Assembly (NCBI GenBank): GCA_965279295.1
Contig: CBDIHQ010000012.1
Strand: one strand, 5' to 3'
Length of the DNA: 64,000 bases
Source of the DNA: Aquabacter sp965279295
GTDB lineage: Bacteria > Pseudomonadota > Alphaproteobacteria > Rhizobiales > Xanthobacteraceae
How positions within the stretch are numbered: position 1 is the stretch's first letter; every line of letters starts with the position of its first letter. Position numbers and translations under genes: made by a program. The notes under the pieces were generated by a model. It saw nothing but the letters and a program-made list of their open reading frames with translations. It was not told where the DNA came from and did no database searches. Of the stretch, positions 55,834 to 64,000 are shown in pieces.

Positions 55834-56400
55834 ATGGTCATGATGCTGTTGGGCCTGTTGATCTTCCTTGGCGTCCATGTGTTGACGAGCCGGAGGGCGC
55901 TTCGGGCATCGCTGGTCGGGCAACTCGGCGAGTCCGGGTACAAGGGCTTCTTTTCCCTGCTTGCCACCAGTGGATTGCTGCTGACCGCCTATGGTTTCGC
56001 CCTGTGGCGCGCCGCCGGGCCAACTGAATTGTGGTACCCGCCGGTCGCGATGCGGCACATCGCTCTGCTACTGATGGTGTTCGCCTCCATCGCCATAGTG
56101 GCCTCCTTCGTACCGAGCCATATCCGCACCAAGCTGAAGCATCCGATGCTGGTGGGGGTGAAGATTTGGGCGCTCGCGCATCTGCTCGCCAATGGCGACG
56201 TCGCGTCCATCACCCTCTTCATCGCAGTGCTGGCATGGGCGGTTTATGACCGCATCTCCCTGAAGCGCCGTGGCGTCGTGCCGCCGGCTGCGCCCAAGGG
56301 TTATGGCGGCGATGTGCTGGCGGTTGTGGGCGGGCTCGTGCTTTATGCGGTCCTCGCCTTCCTATTCCATCCCTATGTGGTGGGTGTCCGGGTCATGTGA
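55834..56400 (+). CDS. NnrU-family membrane protein
   Basis: The 188-aa integral membrane protein belongs to the NnrU family, first seen near denitrification genes and related in fold to ubiquinone/isoprenoid-linked membrane proteins. It has about five or six hydrophobic helices and the family signature LGVHVLTSRRALR near the N-terminus, then KLKHPMLVGVKIWALAHLLANGD. ATG 55834 has AGGA 7 nt upstream. No nir or nor genes are near, so a role in denitrification is not implied here. Confidence 0.82.
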   Translation: MVMMLLGLLIFLGVHVLTSRRALRASLVGQLGESGYKGFFSLLATSGLLLTAYGFALWRAAGPTELWYPPVAMRHIALLLMVFASIAIVASFVPSHIRTKLKHPMLVGVKIWALAHLLANGDVASITLFIAVLAWAVYDRISLKRRGVVPPAAPKGYGGDVLAVVGGLVLYAVLAFLFHPYVVGVRVM

Positions 56401-56465
56401 CCCGCGCCTCTTCACCCTGAAGAACGGCCGCAAGAGCCGGCAAAGACAACAGCCGAGGAAGCCTC

Positions 56466-57296
56466 ATGTCGATCCAAGCCGACACTCGCCGGATCACGGC
56501 GCCGGAAATCCGCGCCCGCAAGGGCGGCGCGCCCATCGTCAGCCTGACCTCCTATCACGCCCACACCGCCCAGCTTCTCGACCGCCATATGGACGTGATC
56601 CTGGTGGGCGACAGCCTCGGCATGGTGATGCACGGGCTGGAGACCACGGTGCCGGTCACCGTGGAAATGATGATCGTCCACGGTCGCGCTGTGGTGCGCG
56701 GCACCAAGCGGGCGCTGATCGTGGTGGACCTGCCGTTCGGCAGCTATGAGGCGAGCCCCGTCGAAGCGTTCCACACCGCCACGCGCGTTCTCAAGGAGAC
56801 CGGCGCCGGCGCCGTGAAGCTGGAAGGCGGCGTCCGCATGGCGGAGACGGTGCGCTTCCTGGTGGATCGCGGCATTCCGGTGATGGGCCATGTGGGCCTG
56901 ACCCCTCAGGCCATCAACACCCTCGGCTCGTTCAAGGCACGCGGGCGGGACGATTCGGAAGCGGCCGAGATTCTGGAAGACGCCCACGCCATCGCCAAGG
57001 CGGGTGCCTTCTCCATCGTGATCGAGGCGGTGGCCGAGCCGCTGGCGCGGCGCATCACTGAGGAAGTGGCCCCGCCCACCATCGGCATCGGCGGCAGCCC
57101 GGCCTGCGACGGCCAGGTCTTGGTGCTGGAAGACATGCTGGGTCTCGCGCCGCGCGTGCCGAAGTTCGTGAAACGGTATGCCGAGCTTGGCCCGGCGATC
57201 GAGGAGGCCGTGGCGCGCTACGCCGAAGAGGTGCGCGCCCGCACCTTCCCAGGCCCCGAGCACACTTACGCGCCCAAAGCGCCCAAAGCTTCGTGA
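56466..57296 (+). CDS. panB: 3-methyl-2-oxobutanoate hydroxymethyltransferase
   Basis: PanB transfers a hydroxymethyl group from methylene-THF to 2-oxoisovalerate, the first step to pantothenate. The 276-aa TIM-barrel protein shows VSLTSYHAHTAQLLD, VGDSLGMVMHG with metal-binding Asp, VKLEGG, MGHVGLTPQ and IGIGGSPACDGQVLVLEDMLGL. The beta-lactamase gene starts inside its stop codon region (GTGA), so the two may be co-transcribed. Confidence 0.95.
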   Translation: MSIQADTRRITAPEIRARKGGAPIVSLTSYHAHTAQLLDRHMDVILVGDSLGMVMHGLETTVPVTVEMMIVHGRAVVRGTKRALIVVDLPFGSYEASPVEAFHTATRVLKETGAGAVKLEGGVRMAETVRFLVDRGIPVMGHVGLTPQAINTLGSFKARGRDDSEAAEILEDAHAIAKAGAFSIVIEAVAEPLARRITEEVAPPTIGIGGSPACDGQVLVLEDMLGLAPRVPKFVKRYAELGPAIEEAVARYAEEVRARTFPGPEHTYAPKAPKAS

Positions 57297-58201
57297 TCTC
57301 GATCATCCGTGCCGTCTGCTCCCTCTCCCTCTCCCTCTCCCGCTTTCGGGGGAGGGAGGCGGAGGGGGGCGTCGGCCCCGGGCGTCTGCGGGCGCTCATC
57401 GCCATGCTCGTCTTCTGCGTGCTTGTCTCTCCCTCCGCTCACGCGGCCGAGGATTGCTTCCTTGTCACGGAGCTGAAAACCGCGCGGGTGGCGGCGAAGC
57501 AGGGACTCTGTGCGTCACGCCACTCGCCCGCATCCACCTTCAAGATCGCTCTGGCGCTCATGGGCTATGACAGCGGCATCCTGAAGAATGCGACCCAGCC
57601 GGTGTTCGAGACCGAGCCCGGTCTGGCGGAGGCGCCCGCCATCCTGCGCGAGGCCTGGGCTGGACCCCAGACCCCTCAGAGCTGGATGAAGAATTCCGTG
57701 GTCTGGTATTCGCAGGTGCTCACCCGCAAGCTCGGGATGGAGCGTTTCGCGGCCTATGCCAAGGCGCTCACCTACGGCAACGAGAACGTCTCCGGCCTCG
57801 CAGGGAAGGATGATGGGCTCACCAGCGCTTGGCTTTCCTCTTCGCTGGCCATCTCGCCGCGCGAACAGGTGGATTTCCTGCGCAAGATGCTCAAAGGCGA
57901 ATTGCCGGTGTCCAGGGAAGCGGTGGACCGCACCATCCAATTGCTCAATCTTCCCGAGGAAGCTGCGGGCTATACGCTCTACGGGAAGACCGGGGCCGGG
58001 TTCATGCGGCTGAACGACGGGACGCTCGACCGGAGCCGGCCGTTCGGCTGGTTCGTGGGATGGGCCGAGCGCGAGGGCCGGACCTTCGTGTTCGCGCGCT
58101 TCATTTCCCAGGATTTCGCCGCGCCGGAATACCTCGGCCCCGTGGCGCGCCGCCAGGCGATCCAGTCGCTGGGGCCGGTGCTTCAGGCTCAGACCCGGTA
58201 G
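57293..58201 (+). CDS. Class D (OXA-type) beta-lactamase
   Basis: This serine beta-lactamase of class D opens penicillin-type rings in the periplasm. The 302-aa frame shows all class D motifs: S81-T-F-K84 (PASTFKIA), S-V-V at 135-137, Y-G-N at 161-163 and K-T-G at 232-234. The signal peptide is RALIAMLVFCVLVSPSAHA. GTG 57293 overlaps panB, and the extra 30 N-terminal residues include a translated repeat (SLSLSLSRFRG); an ATG at 57404 gives a short leader. Either start leaves the catalytic domain whole. Its resistance spectrum cannot be judged from sequence. It looks like a resident chromosomal gene, since no mobile element flanks it. Confidence 0.88.
   Translation: MISIIRAVCSLSLSLSRFRGREAEGGVGPGRLRALIAMLVFCVLVSPSAHAAEDCFLVTELKTARVAAKQGLCASRHSPASTFKIALALMGYDSGILKNATQPVFETEPGLAEAPAILREAWAGPQTPQSWMKNSVVWYSQVLTRKLGMERFAAYAKALTYGNENVSGLAGKDDGLTSAWLSSSLAISPREQVDFLRKMLKGELPVSREAVDRTIQLLNLPEEAAGYTLYGKTGAGFMRLNDGTLDRSRPFGWFVGWAEREGRTFVFARFISQDFAAPEYLGPVARRQAIQSLGPVLQAQTR
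57320..57370. repeat. Partial family B-like repeat at the start of the beta-lactamase frame
   Basis: A ctccctctccctctccctct run followed by cccgctttcgggggaggga resembles one hairpin arm of family B. It falls between the GTG and the signal-peptide region of the beta-lactamase gene and is open in that frame. Confidence 0.65.
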
Positions 58202-58206
58202 ACCCC

Positions 58207-59379
58207 ATGCGCTTCTCGGTCATCGTCGCGTCCCTGGTGGCGGCATTGGTCGGCTTCGGCGGAACGCTGGCGCTGGTCCTTTCCGCCGCCAGCGCCGTGG
58301 GCGCGACGCCGGCTGAGGCGTCCTCGACCGTTGCCGTGCTGTGTGTCGGTGTCGCGGCATCCAGTGCGTTTCTCTCGCTGCGCTATCGCATGCCCATCGT
58401 GACCGCGTGGTCCACCCCCGGCCTAGCGGTCATCGCCACCTTCGGTGGGGGGATCGGCATGGCGAGCGCGATCGGCGGCTTCATTACGGCCGGGGTGCTG
58501 GTTCTCGCCTGCGCCGCCATCCGCCCGCTGGCCGCGCTGGTGTCAGGCATTCCCATGAGCGTCGCCTCGGCGATGCTGGCTGGCGTGCTGGTGCGGTTCG
58601 TGATGGCGCTGGCGGACAATGCCGTGGTGTCGCCGCTCATCGTGCTGCCCATGCTCGCCCTGTTTTTCCTGGTGCGCCTGTGGTCTCCCACCGCCGCTGT
58701 CCTGTGTGTTCTGGTGGCGGGGGCATGCGGGGTGTTCGCGCTTGGCTTTACCAGCCCGGGTCCGTTGGAGTTCCTGCCCCCGCACGTCGTGTTCATCACG
58801 CCGAAGTTCGACCTCTCGGTGATGCTCGGGCTCGGCGTTCCGCTGTTCCTCGTCACCATGGCGGCGCAGAATCTGCCGGGCCTCGCTGTGCTGCGGGCGG
58901 CCGGATACGCGCCACCGACGGCGCCCGCGCTGGGCGTGACCGGGGCCGTGACGGTGCTTCTCGCCCCGTTTGGCGCGACCGGCATAAACCTTGCGGCCAT
59001 CACCGCCGCAATCTGTGCCGGCGCTGATGCACACCCAGATGCGTCGAAACGCTACCTCGCCGGCCCGTTCTACGGCCTGTGGTACGTGCTGCTGGCGGTG
59101 CTTGGCGCCTCGCTGGTCGCGGTGTTCGCGGTGCTTCCGCCCGCTTTCATCGTCACGGTCGCGGGGCTGGCCCTGCTGTCGCCGTTGGCCGGCGCATTGG
59201 CCTCGGCGGTGCAGGGTGAGAAGGACCGGCTGGCGGCGGTTGCGACCTTCGCGACCACGGCGTCCGGCATGGCGGTGTTCGGCATGGGTGCCCCGTTCTG
59301 GGGGCTGGGGGTGGGTCTTGCGCTGCTCTCGCTCGACCGCCTGAAGACACGATTTGCCACGATGAAGCCGCATGGCTAG
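58207..59379 (+). CDS. Benzoate/H+ symporter BenE-family transporter
   Basis: This is a 390-aa integral membrane protein with about twelve hydrophobic helices. BenE-family features include RYRMPIVTAWSTPGLAVIA, SGIPMSVASAMLAGVLVRF, MAAQNLPGLAVLRAAGYAPP and FGATGINLAAITAAICAG. It starts 5 bp after the beta-lactamase stop and so shares its transcript. The substrate may be benzoate or another aromatic acid; no aromatic catabolic genes are adjacent. Confidence 0.88.
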   Translation: MRFSVIVASLVAALVGFGGTLALVLSAASAVGATPAEASSTVAVLCVGVAASSAFLSLRYRMPIVTAWSTPGLAVIATFGGGIGMASAIGGFITAGVLVLACAAIRPLAALVSGIPMSVASAMLAGVLVRFVMALADNAVVSPLIVLPMLALFFLVRLWSPTAAVLCVLVAGACGVFALGFTSPGPLEFLPPHVVFITPKFDLSVMLGLGVPLFLVTMAAQNLPGLAVLRAAGYAPPTAPALGVTGAVTVLLAPFGATGINLAAITAAICAGADAHPDASKRYLAGPFYGLWYVLLAVLGASLVAVFAVLPPAFIVTVAGLALLSPLAGALASAVQGEKDRLAAVATFATTASGMAVFGMGAPFWGLGVGLALLSLDRLKTRFATMKPHG

Positions 59380-59441
59380 TTTACGCGCCCTCACCGGGAG
59401 CGCGGCCGCGTCGCCCGGCGGACGGCTCTCTCGGACCTGGC

Positions 59442-60128
59442 ATGACCGATATTTTCAATGAGATCGAAGAAGACCTCCGGCGCGACAGGTTTCGCCGTCT
59501 GTGGGACCGCTTCGGCATTTATTTCATTCTCCTCGTCGTGGCGATCATCGCGGCGGCTGCCGCCTGGAGCGGCTATCGCTACTGGAGCCTCAAGCAGACC
59601 GAGGCTTCGGGCGCGCGCTTCGAGGTGGCGAACCAGTTCCTCGCCGAAGGAAATGTGAACGAGGCGGAGACCGCGTTCGCAGCCCTCGCAAAGGACGGGA
59701 CCTCGGGTTACCGGGTGCTGGCGCGCTTCCGCGCCGCAGGTGCGCTCTCAACCACCAATGTCTCGACCGGGGCTGCTGCGTTCGACGCTCTGGCCGCCGA
59801 CACGTCCATCGGCACGCTGGGCCGTGACATCGCCCGTATCCGCGCTGCGTTCCTGCTGGTCGACAGCGCGCCGCTGGCGGATATCGCCGCTCGCGTGCAA
59901 GCACTGGCTGAAGGCACGGGCGCACTGCGGAATTCGGCGCGGCAGGTGCTTGCGCTGGCGCAGTTGAAGGCGGGTGATCCCGCCGCCGCCAGCAAGACCG
60001 CGCAATTGATTCTGGATGACCCGGAGGCTCCCGCCGGCCTGCGCAACCAGGCTCAGCTCGTGAAGACCATGACAGCCCCGACAACTCCGCCGTCTTCCGC
60101 CCCCGCCGGGGGCGCAGCCACCCAATGA
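59442..60128 (+). CDS. YfgM-like membrane-anchored TPR protein
   Basis: The 228-aa protein has a short cytoplasmic N-terminus (IFNEIEEDLRRDRFRRLWDRFG) and one transmembrane helix (about residues 24-45). A periplasmic TPR-like helical domain follows (EAETAFAALAKDG, LAQLKAGDPAAASKTAQLIL). In E. coli YfgM binds SecYEG and assists periplasmic folding and is also encoded upstream of der. The C-terminus is low-complexity Pro/Ala. Its stop overlaps the next gene (ATGA). Confidence 0.82.
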   Translation: MTDIFNEIEEDLRRDRFRRLWDRFGIYFILLVVAIIAAAAAWSGYRYWSLKQTEASGARFEVANQFLAEGNVNEAETAFAALAKDGTSGYRVLARFRAAGALSTTNVSTGAAAFDALAADTSIGTLGRDIARIRAAFLLVDSAPLADIAARVQALAEGTGALRNSARQVLALAQLKAGDPAAASKTAQLILDDPEAPAGLRNQAQLVKTMTAPTTPPSSAPAGGAATQ

Positions 60129-60403
60129 GGCACGCCATGTTCCGGCCCCTGCGTCTTGCCTTCGTCCTGGCGCTCGCCACCGGCCTCGCCGGCTGCGAGA
60201 CCTTCGACAAGATCAATCCGTTCAGCGAGAAAGAGACCCCGCTGCCCGGCCAGCGCCAACAGGTGTTCCCGCAGGGCGTGCCGGGGGTGAATTATTCTGG
60301 GCCCGTGACCCAGCCGAGCAATTCCAACGTGCCGCTTGCCGCCGCCCCCGGCGCGAATGCCGGTACTCCGCCGCCCGGCGCCGCAACGACGCCCGGCAAC
60401 TGA
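60125..60403 (+). CDS. Small putative lipoprotein upstream of der
   Basis: The 92-aa product has a lipoprotein signal with lipobox LAGC (Cys near residue 24). The mature part is short: ETFDKINPFSEKETPLPGQRQQVFPQGVPGV, then a low-complexity tail. The translation start may be ATG 60125 or ATG 60137. It occupies the place where E. coli has bamB between yfgM and der, but it is far too short to be BamB. Function unknown. Confidence 0.8.
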   Translation: MRHAMFRPLRLAFVLALATGLAGCETFDKINPFSEKETPLPGQRQQVFPQGVPGVNYSGPVTQPSNSNVPLAAAPGANAGTPPPGAATTPGN

Positions 60404-60434
60404 CGTCCCTTAACGCCCGCCGGGCGGAGCCGCC

Positions 60435-61805
60435 ATGTCCTTTACGCTCGCCATCGTCGGGCGCCCCAATGTGGGCAAATCGACGCTTTTCAACAGACTG
60501 GTGGGCAAGAAGCTCGCTTTGGTCGACGACCGACCCGGCGTGACCCGCGATCGGCGGGAGGGCGACGCGCATCTCGGCGATCTCTCGTTCAACATCGTCG
60601 ATACGGCGGGACTGGAAGAGGCAGACCCCTCCAGCCTCGAAGGCCGCATGCGCGGGCAGACGGAAGCGGCGATTGGCGATGCCGACGCCATCCTGTTCAT
60701 GATCGACGCCCGCGTCGGCCTCACCCCCACCGATCGCGCCTTCGCCAGCCTGGTGCGGCGCGCCGGAAAGCCGACCATCCTCGTCGCCAACAAGAGCGAG
60801 GGGAAAGGCGGCGAAGCGGGCACGATGGAGGCTTATGCGCTTGGACTCGGCACCCCCATTCCGGTTTCCGCCGAGCACGGCGAGGGTCTGGGGTATCTCT
60901 ACGACGCCCTGTGCGAGGCTCTGCCAGAGCAGACCAAGCGCAAGTCGTTCGACGACGACGACAGCGAGGAAACCGACGAAGAGCGCGATGCGCGCCCGAT
61001 CAAGGTGGCGGTGCTTGGTCGTCCCAATGCCGGCAAGTCCACGCTGATTAACCAATTGCTCGGCGAAAACCGGCTTCTCACCGGCCCGGAGGCAGGCATC
61101 ACCCGCGATTCCATCTCGGTGGATCTGGACTGGCGCGGCCGCAAGTTTGAAGTCTACGACACCGCCGGACTGCGCCGTCGCGCCCGCATCGAGGACAAGC
61201 TGGAGAAGCTTTCCGCCGGTGATGCGCTGCGCGCGATGAAGTTCGCCGAAGTGGTCATCCTGCTGATGGATGCCGAGCGTCCGTTCGAGGAGCAGGACCT
61301 GCGCCTCGCCGACCTCGTGGTGCGCGAGGGTCGTGCCATCGTGCTCGGCTACAACAAGTCGGACCTCGTCACCGACCCGAACGTGTTCAATAAGCTGCGC
61401 GAGGAGGCCGACCATTGGCTTCCGCAGGTGCGCGGCGTGCCCATCGTGCATCTCTCGGGCCTTATCGGGCGTGGCCTCGACAAGCTGATGGATGCGGTGG
61501 TGGCGACCCATAAGGTTTGGAACACCCGTATCGCCACCAATCCGCTCAACCGCTTCCTGGAAGAAGCGACCGACAGCCATCCGCCGCCGGCCGTGTCCGG
61601 GCGGCGGGTGAAGATCCGCTACATGACCCAGACCAAGGCGCGGCCGCCCAGCTTCGTGATCTTCTGCTCCCGCCCCGAGGCGATCCCGGAGAGCTATCTG
61701 CGCTATCTCGCCAACGGCCTGCGGGACGGGTTCGGCCTGATCGGCGTGCCGCTGCGCTTCACGCTGCGGGAAAAGGACAACCCCTACGACAAGCGCAAGG
61801 ACTGA
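60435..61805 (+). CDS. der: Ribosome-assembly GTPase Der (EngA)
   Basis: Der is an essential GTPase for 50S subunit maturation. The 456-aa protein has two tandem G domains, with G1 motifs GRPNVGKST (about residues 8-16) and GRPNAGKST (about 195), G3 DTAGLEE and DTAGLRRR, and G4 NKSE and NKSD. An acidic linker (DDDDSEETDEERD) separates them, and the C-terminal KH-like domain ends VPLRFTLREKDNPYDKRKD. Confidence 0.97.
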   Translation: MSFTLAIVGRPNVGKSTLFNRLVGKKLALVDDRPGVTRDRREGDAHLGDLSFNIVDTAGLEEADPSSLEGRMRGQTEAAIGDADAILFMIDARVGLTPTDRAFASLVRRAGKPTILVANKSEGKGGEAGTMEAYALGLGTPIPVSAEHGEGLGYLYDALCEALPEQTKRKSFDDDDSEETDEERDARPIKVAVLGRPNAGKSTLINQLLGENRLLTGPEAGITRDSISVDLDWRGRKFEVYDTAGLRRRARIEDKLEKLSAGDALRAMKFAEVVILLMDAERPFEEQDLRLADLVVREGRAIVLGYNKSDLVTDPNVFNKLREEADHWLPQVRGVPIVHLSGLIGRGLDKLMDAVVATHKVWNTRIATNPLNRFLEEATDSHPPPAVSGRRVKIRYMTQTKARPPSFVIFCSRPEAIPESYLRYLANGLRDGFGLIGVPLRFTLREKDNPYDKRKD

Positions 61806-61807
61806 GC

Positions 61808-62692
61808 ATGCGCGCGGTTCTGCTCGCCGCACTGGCTGGCCTGGTTCTCGCCGGAACGGCATCGGCGCAGAACGCGACCGCGCCCGCCAAGGAGTTGTTC
61901 GGCGCCGCCCGAGAGCCGGCGCCGCTCGCGGTGCGCTCGGTCGGTTTCTATTCCAAGGGTTGCATTGCCGGTGCTGTCGCGCTGCCGGTGAGCGGGCCGG
62001 GCACGCGCGGGCCGCTCTGGCAGGCCATGCGCCTGTCCCGCAATCGCAACTGGGGACATCCGGCGCTGGTCGCCTATCTCCAGCGATTCGCAGCCCAGGT
62101 GCCCAAGGTGTCGGGCTGGACCGGAATTCTGGTGGGCGACATGTCGCAGCCGCGCGGCGGTCCGATGCGGACCGGCCATGCCTCCCATCAGGTTGGGCTT
62201 GACGCCGACATCTGGCTCACCCCGAGCCCCGGCGCAGAAATCTCCCGTCCGGACCGTGAGACCATGTCCGCCGTCATGATGGTGCGGCCGGACCGGCTGG
62301 ACGTGGACCCGGCGGTGTTCACCCGCGATCAGGTGGCTGTGATCCGTGCGGCCGCGTCCGATCCGCAGGTGGAGCGCATCTTCGTCAACGCCGCGATCAA
62401 GAAGGCGCTCTGCCGCGCGTCCGGTGATGACCGGGGATGGCTTGCGAAGGTGCGGCCCTACTGGGGCCATGACGCGCACATGCATGTCCGCCTCTATTGC
62501 CAGCCTGACAGTCCGGATTGCCGGCCCCAGGAGCCGCCTCCCTCCGGCGACGGCTGTGGCGCGGATCTCGCGTGGTGGTTCACCGACGACGTGCTTCACC
62601 CGAAGCCCTCGAAGGAACCGTCCAAGCCCAAGCCGCCCATGACACTGGCCGATCTCCCCGCCGCCTGCACCGCTGTCCTGGAAGCACGCTGA
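61808..62692 (+). CDS. mepA: Penicillin-insensitive murein endopeptidase MepA
   Basis: This periplasmic zinc enzyme of peptidase family M74 cleaves D-Ala-mDAP crosslinks. The 294-aa protein has a signal peptide (about residues 1-20, ASAQ), and LAS-metalloenzyme motifs R-T-G-H-A-S-H-Q-V-G-L-D-A-D (zinc His and Asp) and HDAHMHVRL (zinc His). Several cysteine pairs in CQPDSPDC and GDGCGADL may form disulfides. It begins 2 bp after der, so it is in the same operon. Confidence 0.92.
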   Translation: MRAVLLAALAGLVLAGTASAQNATAPAKELFGAAREPAPLAVRSVGFYSKGCIAGAVALPVSGPGTRGPLWQAMRLSRNRNWGHPALVAYLQRFAAQVPKVSGWTGILVGDMSQPRGGPMRTGHASHQVGLDADIWLTPSPGAEISRPDRETMSAVMMVRPDRLDVDPAVFTRDQVAVIRAAASDPQVERIFVNAAIKKALCRASGDDRGWLAKVRPYWGHDAHMHVRLYCQPDSPDCRPQEPPPSGDGCGADLAWWFTDDVLHPKPSKEPSKPKPPMTLADLPAACTAVLEAR

Positions 62693-62783
62693 CGCGCCGT
62701 TTGCACGGCCGGGCCGGAACGGGTATCCAAGACCGGTTCCAAGGAAGCGCCCGGGGCGGCGAGCGCACATCGGAAGCGAGTGC

Positions 62784-63944
62784 ATGTCCCGTCTCGACCG
62801 GTATATCTTCTTCACCGCCGCGACAGCCTTCATTGGGGTCACCGTCGTTCTGACGGCCATGATTTGGGCCACCCAGGCGCTGCGTCAGCTGGATCTGGTC
62901 ACCAGCCAGGGTCAGACCATCCTGGCCTTCCTCGCCATCACGAGCCTCACCGTGCCGACGCTGATCCTGGTGATCGCTCCTGCGGCGCTGTTCATCGCCA
63001 CCGCCTACACCCTGTTGAAGCTTAACGGCGATTCCGAGATCGTCGTGATGGCGGCCGCCGGCATGAGCCATTGGCGGGTCCTGCGTTCGATGATCATCTT
63101 GTCGATCCTGGTGTCGCTGCTCTGCGCCGCGCTCTCCATCGATCTCGTTCCCGCCAGCCTTCGCGGCTTTCGCGATCAGGTCTCGCGGGTGAGGGCGGAC
63201 GTGGTGTCGTTCGTCGCCCAGCCGGGCCGGTTCGTGAACCTGTCGCCCGGCCTTGTGTTTCATGTGCGCGAGCGGGCCAACAACGGCGTCATGCGCGGCA
63301 TTTTCATCGACGATGCGCGTGACAAGGAAATATCCACCTATATCGCCGAGCGTGGGCAGATCGTTGAGACCCCAAACGGAATGTTCCTGGTGCTTGAAGA
63401 CGGTTCCGTGCATCGGCGCACACCTGGGTCGACCAGCATCGGCTCGGTGGTGGCGTTCCAGAGGTATGCGTTCGCTCTGGACGGCCTGACACCGGGTGCG
63501 CAGGGCTCCGCCATTCGTCCCAGCGAGCGGTCGTTTGACTATGTGCTGCACCCGCCGTCTGATGATCTCTACCTGCTCACCAATCAGGCTGGCCGTTTCC
63601 GGGAAGAGGTGCACAAGCGCCTGTCGTCCGGGCTTTACCCGTTCGCCTTCTTTGCGGTGGCAGCGGCGGCTTTGGCGCGGCCCCGCACCACGCGGCAGAG
63701 CCGGAACCTAGCTCTCGCGGCGATCATCCCCGTTATGGTGGGATTGCAGATCTCTTCGTTCGTCGTCGGCGGCCAGTTGCGGACCTCGGAAGCTGCGGTG
63801 CCGTTCGCCTACCTGCTTCCGCTGGCGAGCATCGTGATCTGCGGCCTTGCCTTGCAGGGGTGGATCAAGCTGGCCCCGCCCCAGTTTCTGGTGCGGATCG
63901 CCGACAGGATTTCCCAAAGCGTGTCACGGCTGACGGCGAACTGA
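62784..63944 (+). CDS. lptF: LPS export ABC transporter permease LptF
   Basis: LptF and LptG form the inner-membrane channel that extracts LPS and passes it to LptC. The 386-aa protein has three N-terminal helices (RYIFFTAATAFIGVTVVLTAM and LKLNGDSEIVVMAAAGMSHW coupling region), a periplasmic beta-jellyroll (about 120-270) and three C-terminal helices. It is followed by lptG with a 3-bp gap. Confidence 0.92.
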   Translation: MSRLDRYIFFTAATAFIGVTVVLTAMIWATQALRQLDLVTSQGQTILAFLAITSLTVPTLILVIAPAALFIATAYTLLKLNGDSEIVVMAAAGMSHWRVLRSMIILSILVSLLCAALSIDLVPASLRGFRDQVSRVRADVVSFVAQPGRFVNLSPGLVFHVRERANNGVMRGIFIDDARDKEISTYIAERGQIVETPNGMFLVLEDGSVHRRTPGSTSIGSVVAFQRYAFALDGLTPGAQGSAIRPSERSFDYVLHPPSDDLYLLTNQAGRFREEVHKRLSSGLYPFAFFAVAAAALARPRTTRQSRNLALAAIIPVMVGLQISSFVVGGQLRTSEAAVPFAYLLPLASIVICGLALQGWIKLAPPQFLVRIADRISQSVSRLTAN

Positions 63945-63947
63945 CGC

Positions 63948-64000
63948 ATGATCGGTCGCATCCTCGGCTTCTATTTCGCCCGCCGCTTCTTCTCGGCCGT
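63948..64000 (+). CDS. lptG: LPS export permease LptG, 5' end only
   Basis: The first 17 codons (MIGRILGFYFARRFFSA) are present and the window ends inside the gene. The sequence fits the LptG N-terminal helix, and the position directly after lptF supports the call. Confidence 0.7.
   Translation, partial: MIGRILGFYFARRFFSA

Noticed and set aside
60125..60403. BamB outer-membrane assembly protein
   Set aside because: Position fits, but the product is only 92 aa and has no beta-propeller repeats.

Overview
The window is chromosomal DNA of a high-GC alphaproteobacterium. The gene families and their arrangement (a sahR-metF-metH cluster whose regulator is an ArsR-methyltransferase fusion, a modEABC operon behind a Mo-box, an NnrU protein, lutABC, many ABC/TRAP/TTT importers, and dispersed ctctcccc-type palindromic repeats) fit the Hyphomicrobiales, perhaps a Xanthobacteraceae relative. 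That placement is inference. I saw no rRNA, tRNA, CRISPR array, transposase or prophage gene.

Layout. 1-3.5 kb: modEABC molybdate uptake operon (minus strand) with a ModE-type operator. 3.6-7.2 kb: tcuA and tcuB (tricarballylate oxidation) flanking an antisense GntR/FCD regulator, with matching GCATAC palindromes before both structural genes. 7.4-11.8 kb: gabD-like aldehyde dehydrogenase, exonuclease III, a cyclic-nucleotide-binding protein with an OmpR-type response regulator, and a small YkuD protein. 12-15.5 kb: lutABC lactate-utilisation operon plus an uncharacterised fourth gene. 16.2-18.8 kb: secreted esterase-like protein, PHA depolymerase, MarR-like regulator. 18.9-35.4 kb: a large catabolic and import region with a TRAP transporter (large permease broken by two frameshifts), a fused 5-oxoprolinase, a branched-chain-amino-acid-type ABC importer with a fused LivHM permease, and sugar-acid genes (IlvD/Edd dehydratase, GNAT, SDR, DenD-like dehydrogenase).

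35.7-36.6 kb holds one strikingly AT-rich gene, probably a polysaccharide glycosyltransferase acquired by transfer. 36.7-41.1 kb: degenerate low-molecular-weight phosphatase-like protein, Lys/Ala/Pro-repeat histone-H1-like protein, SGNH hydrolase, HdeD-like membrane protein, large L,D-transpeptidase. 41.3-47.4 kb: methionine/SAH-cycle operon sahR-metF-(small coiled-coil gene)-metH with a 16-bp palindrome at the sahR start. 47.4-53.9 kb: secreted hydrolase, a 49-bp-armed inverted repeat, a tctCBA tripartite tricarboxylate transporter, a hybrid PAS sensor kinase. 54-59.4 kb: guaB, nnrU, panB, a class D beta-lactamase and a BenE transporter. 59.4 kb to the end: envelope/ribosome cluster (YfgM-like TPR protein, small lipoprotein, der, mepA, lptF and the start of lptG).

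The main unusual threads are (i) two families of palindromic repeats, one copy translated in frame inside 5-oxoprolinase and one at the front of the beta-lactamase; (ii) the double frameshift in dctM; (iii) the AT-rich transferred gene; (iv) the degenerate phosphatase-like protein; and (v) several small conserved-looking genes of unknown function inside known operons. I found no convincing wholly new multi-gene system.
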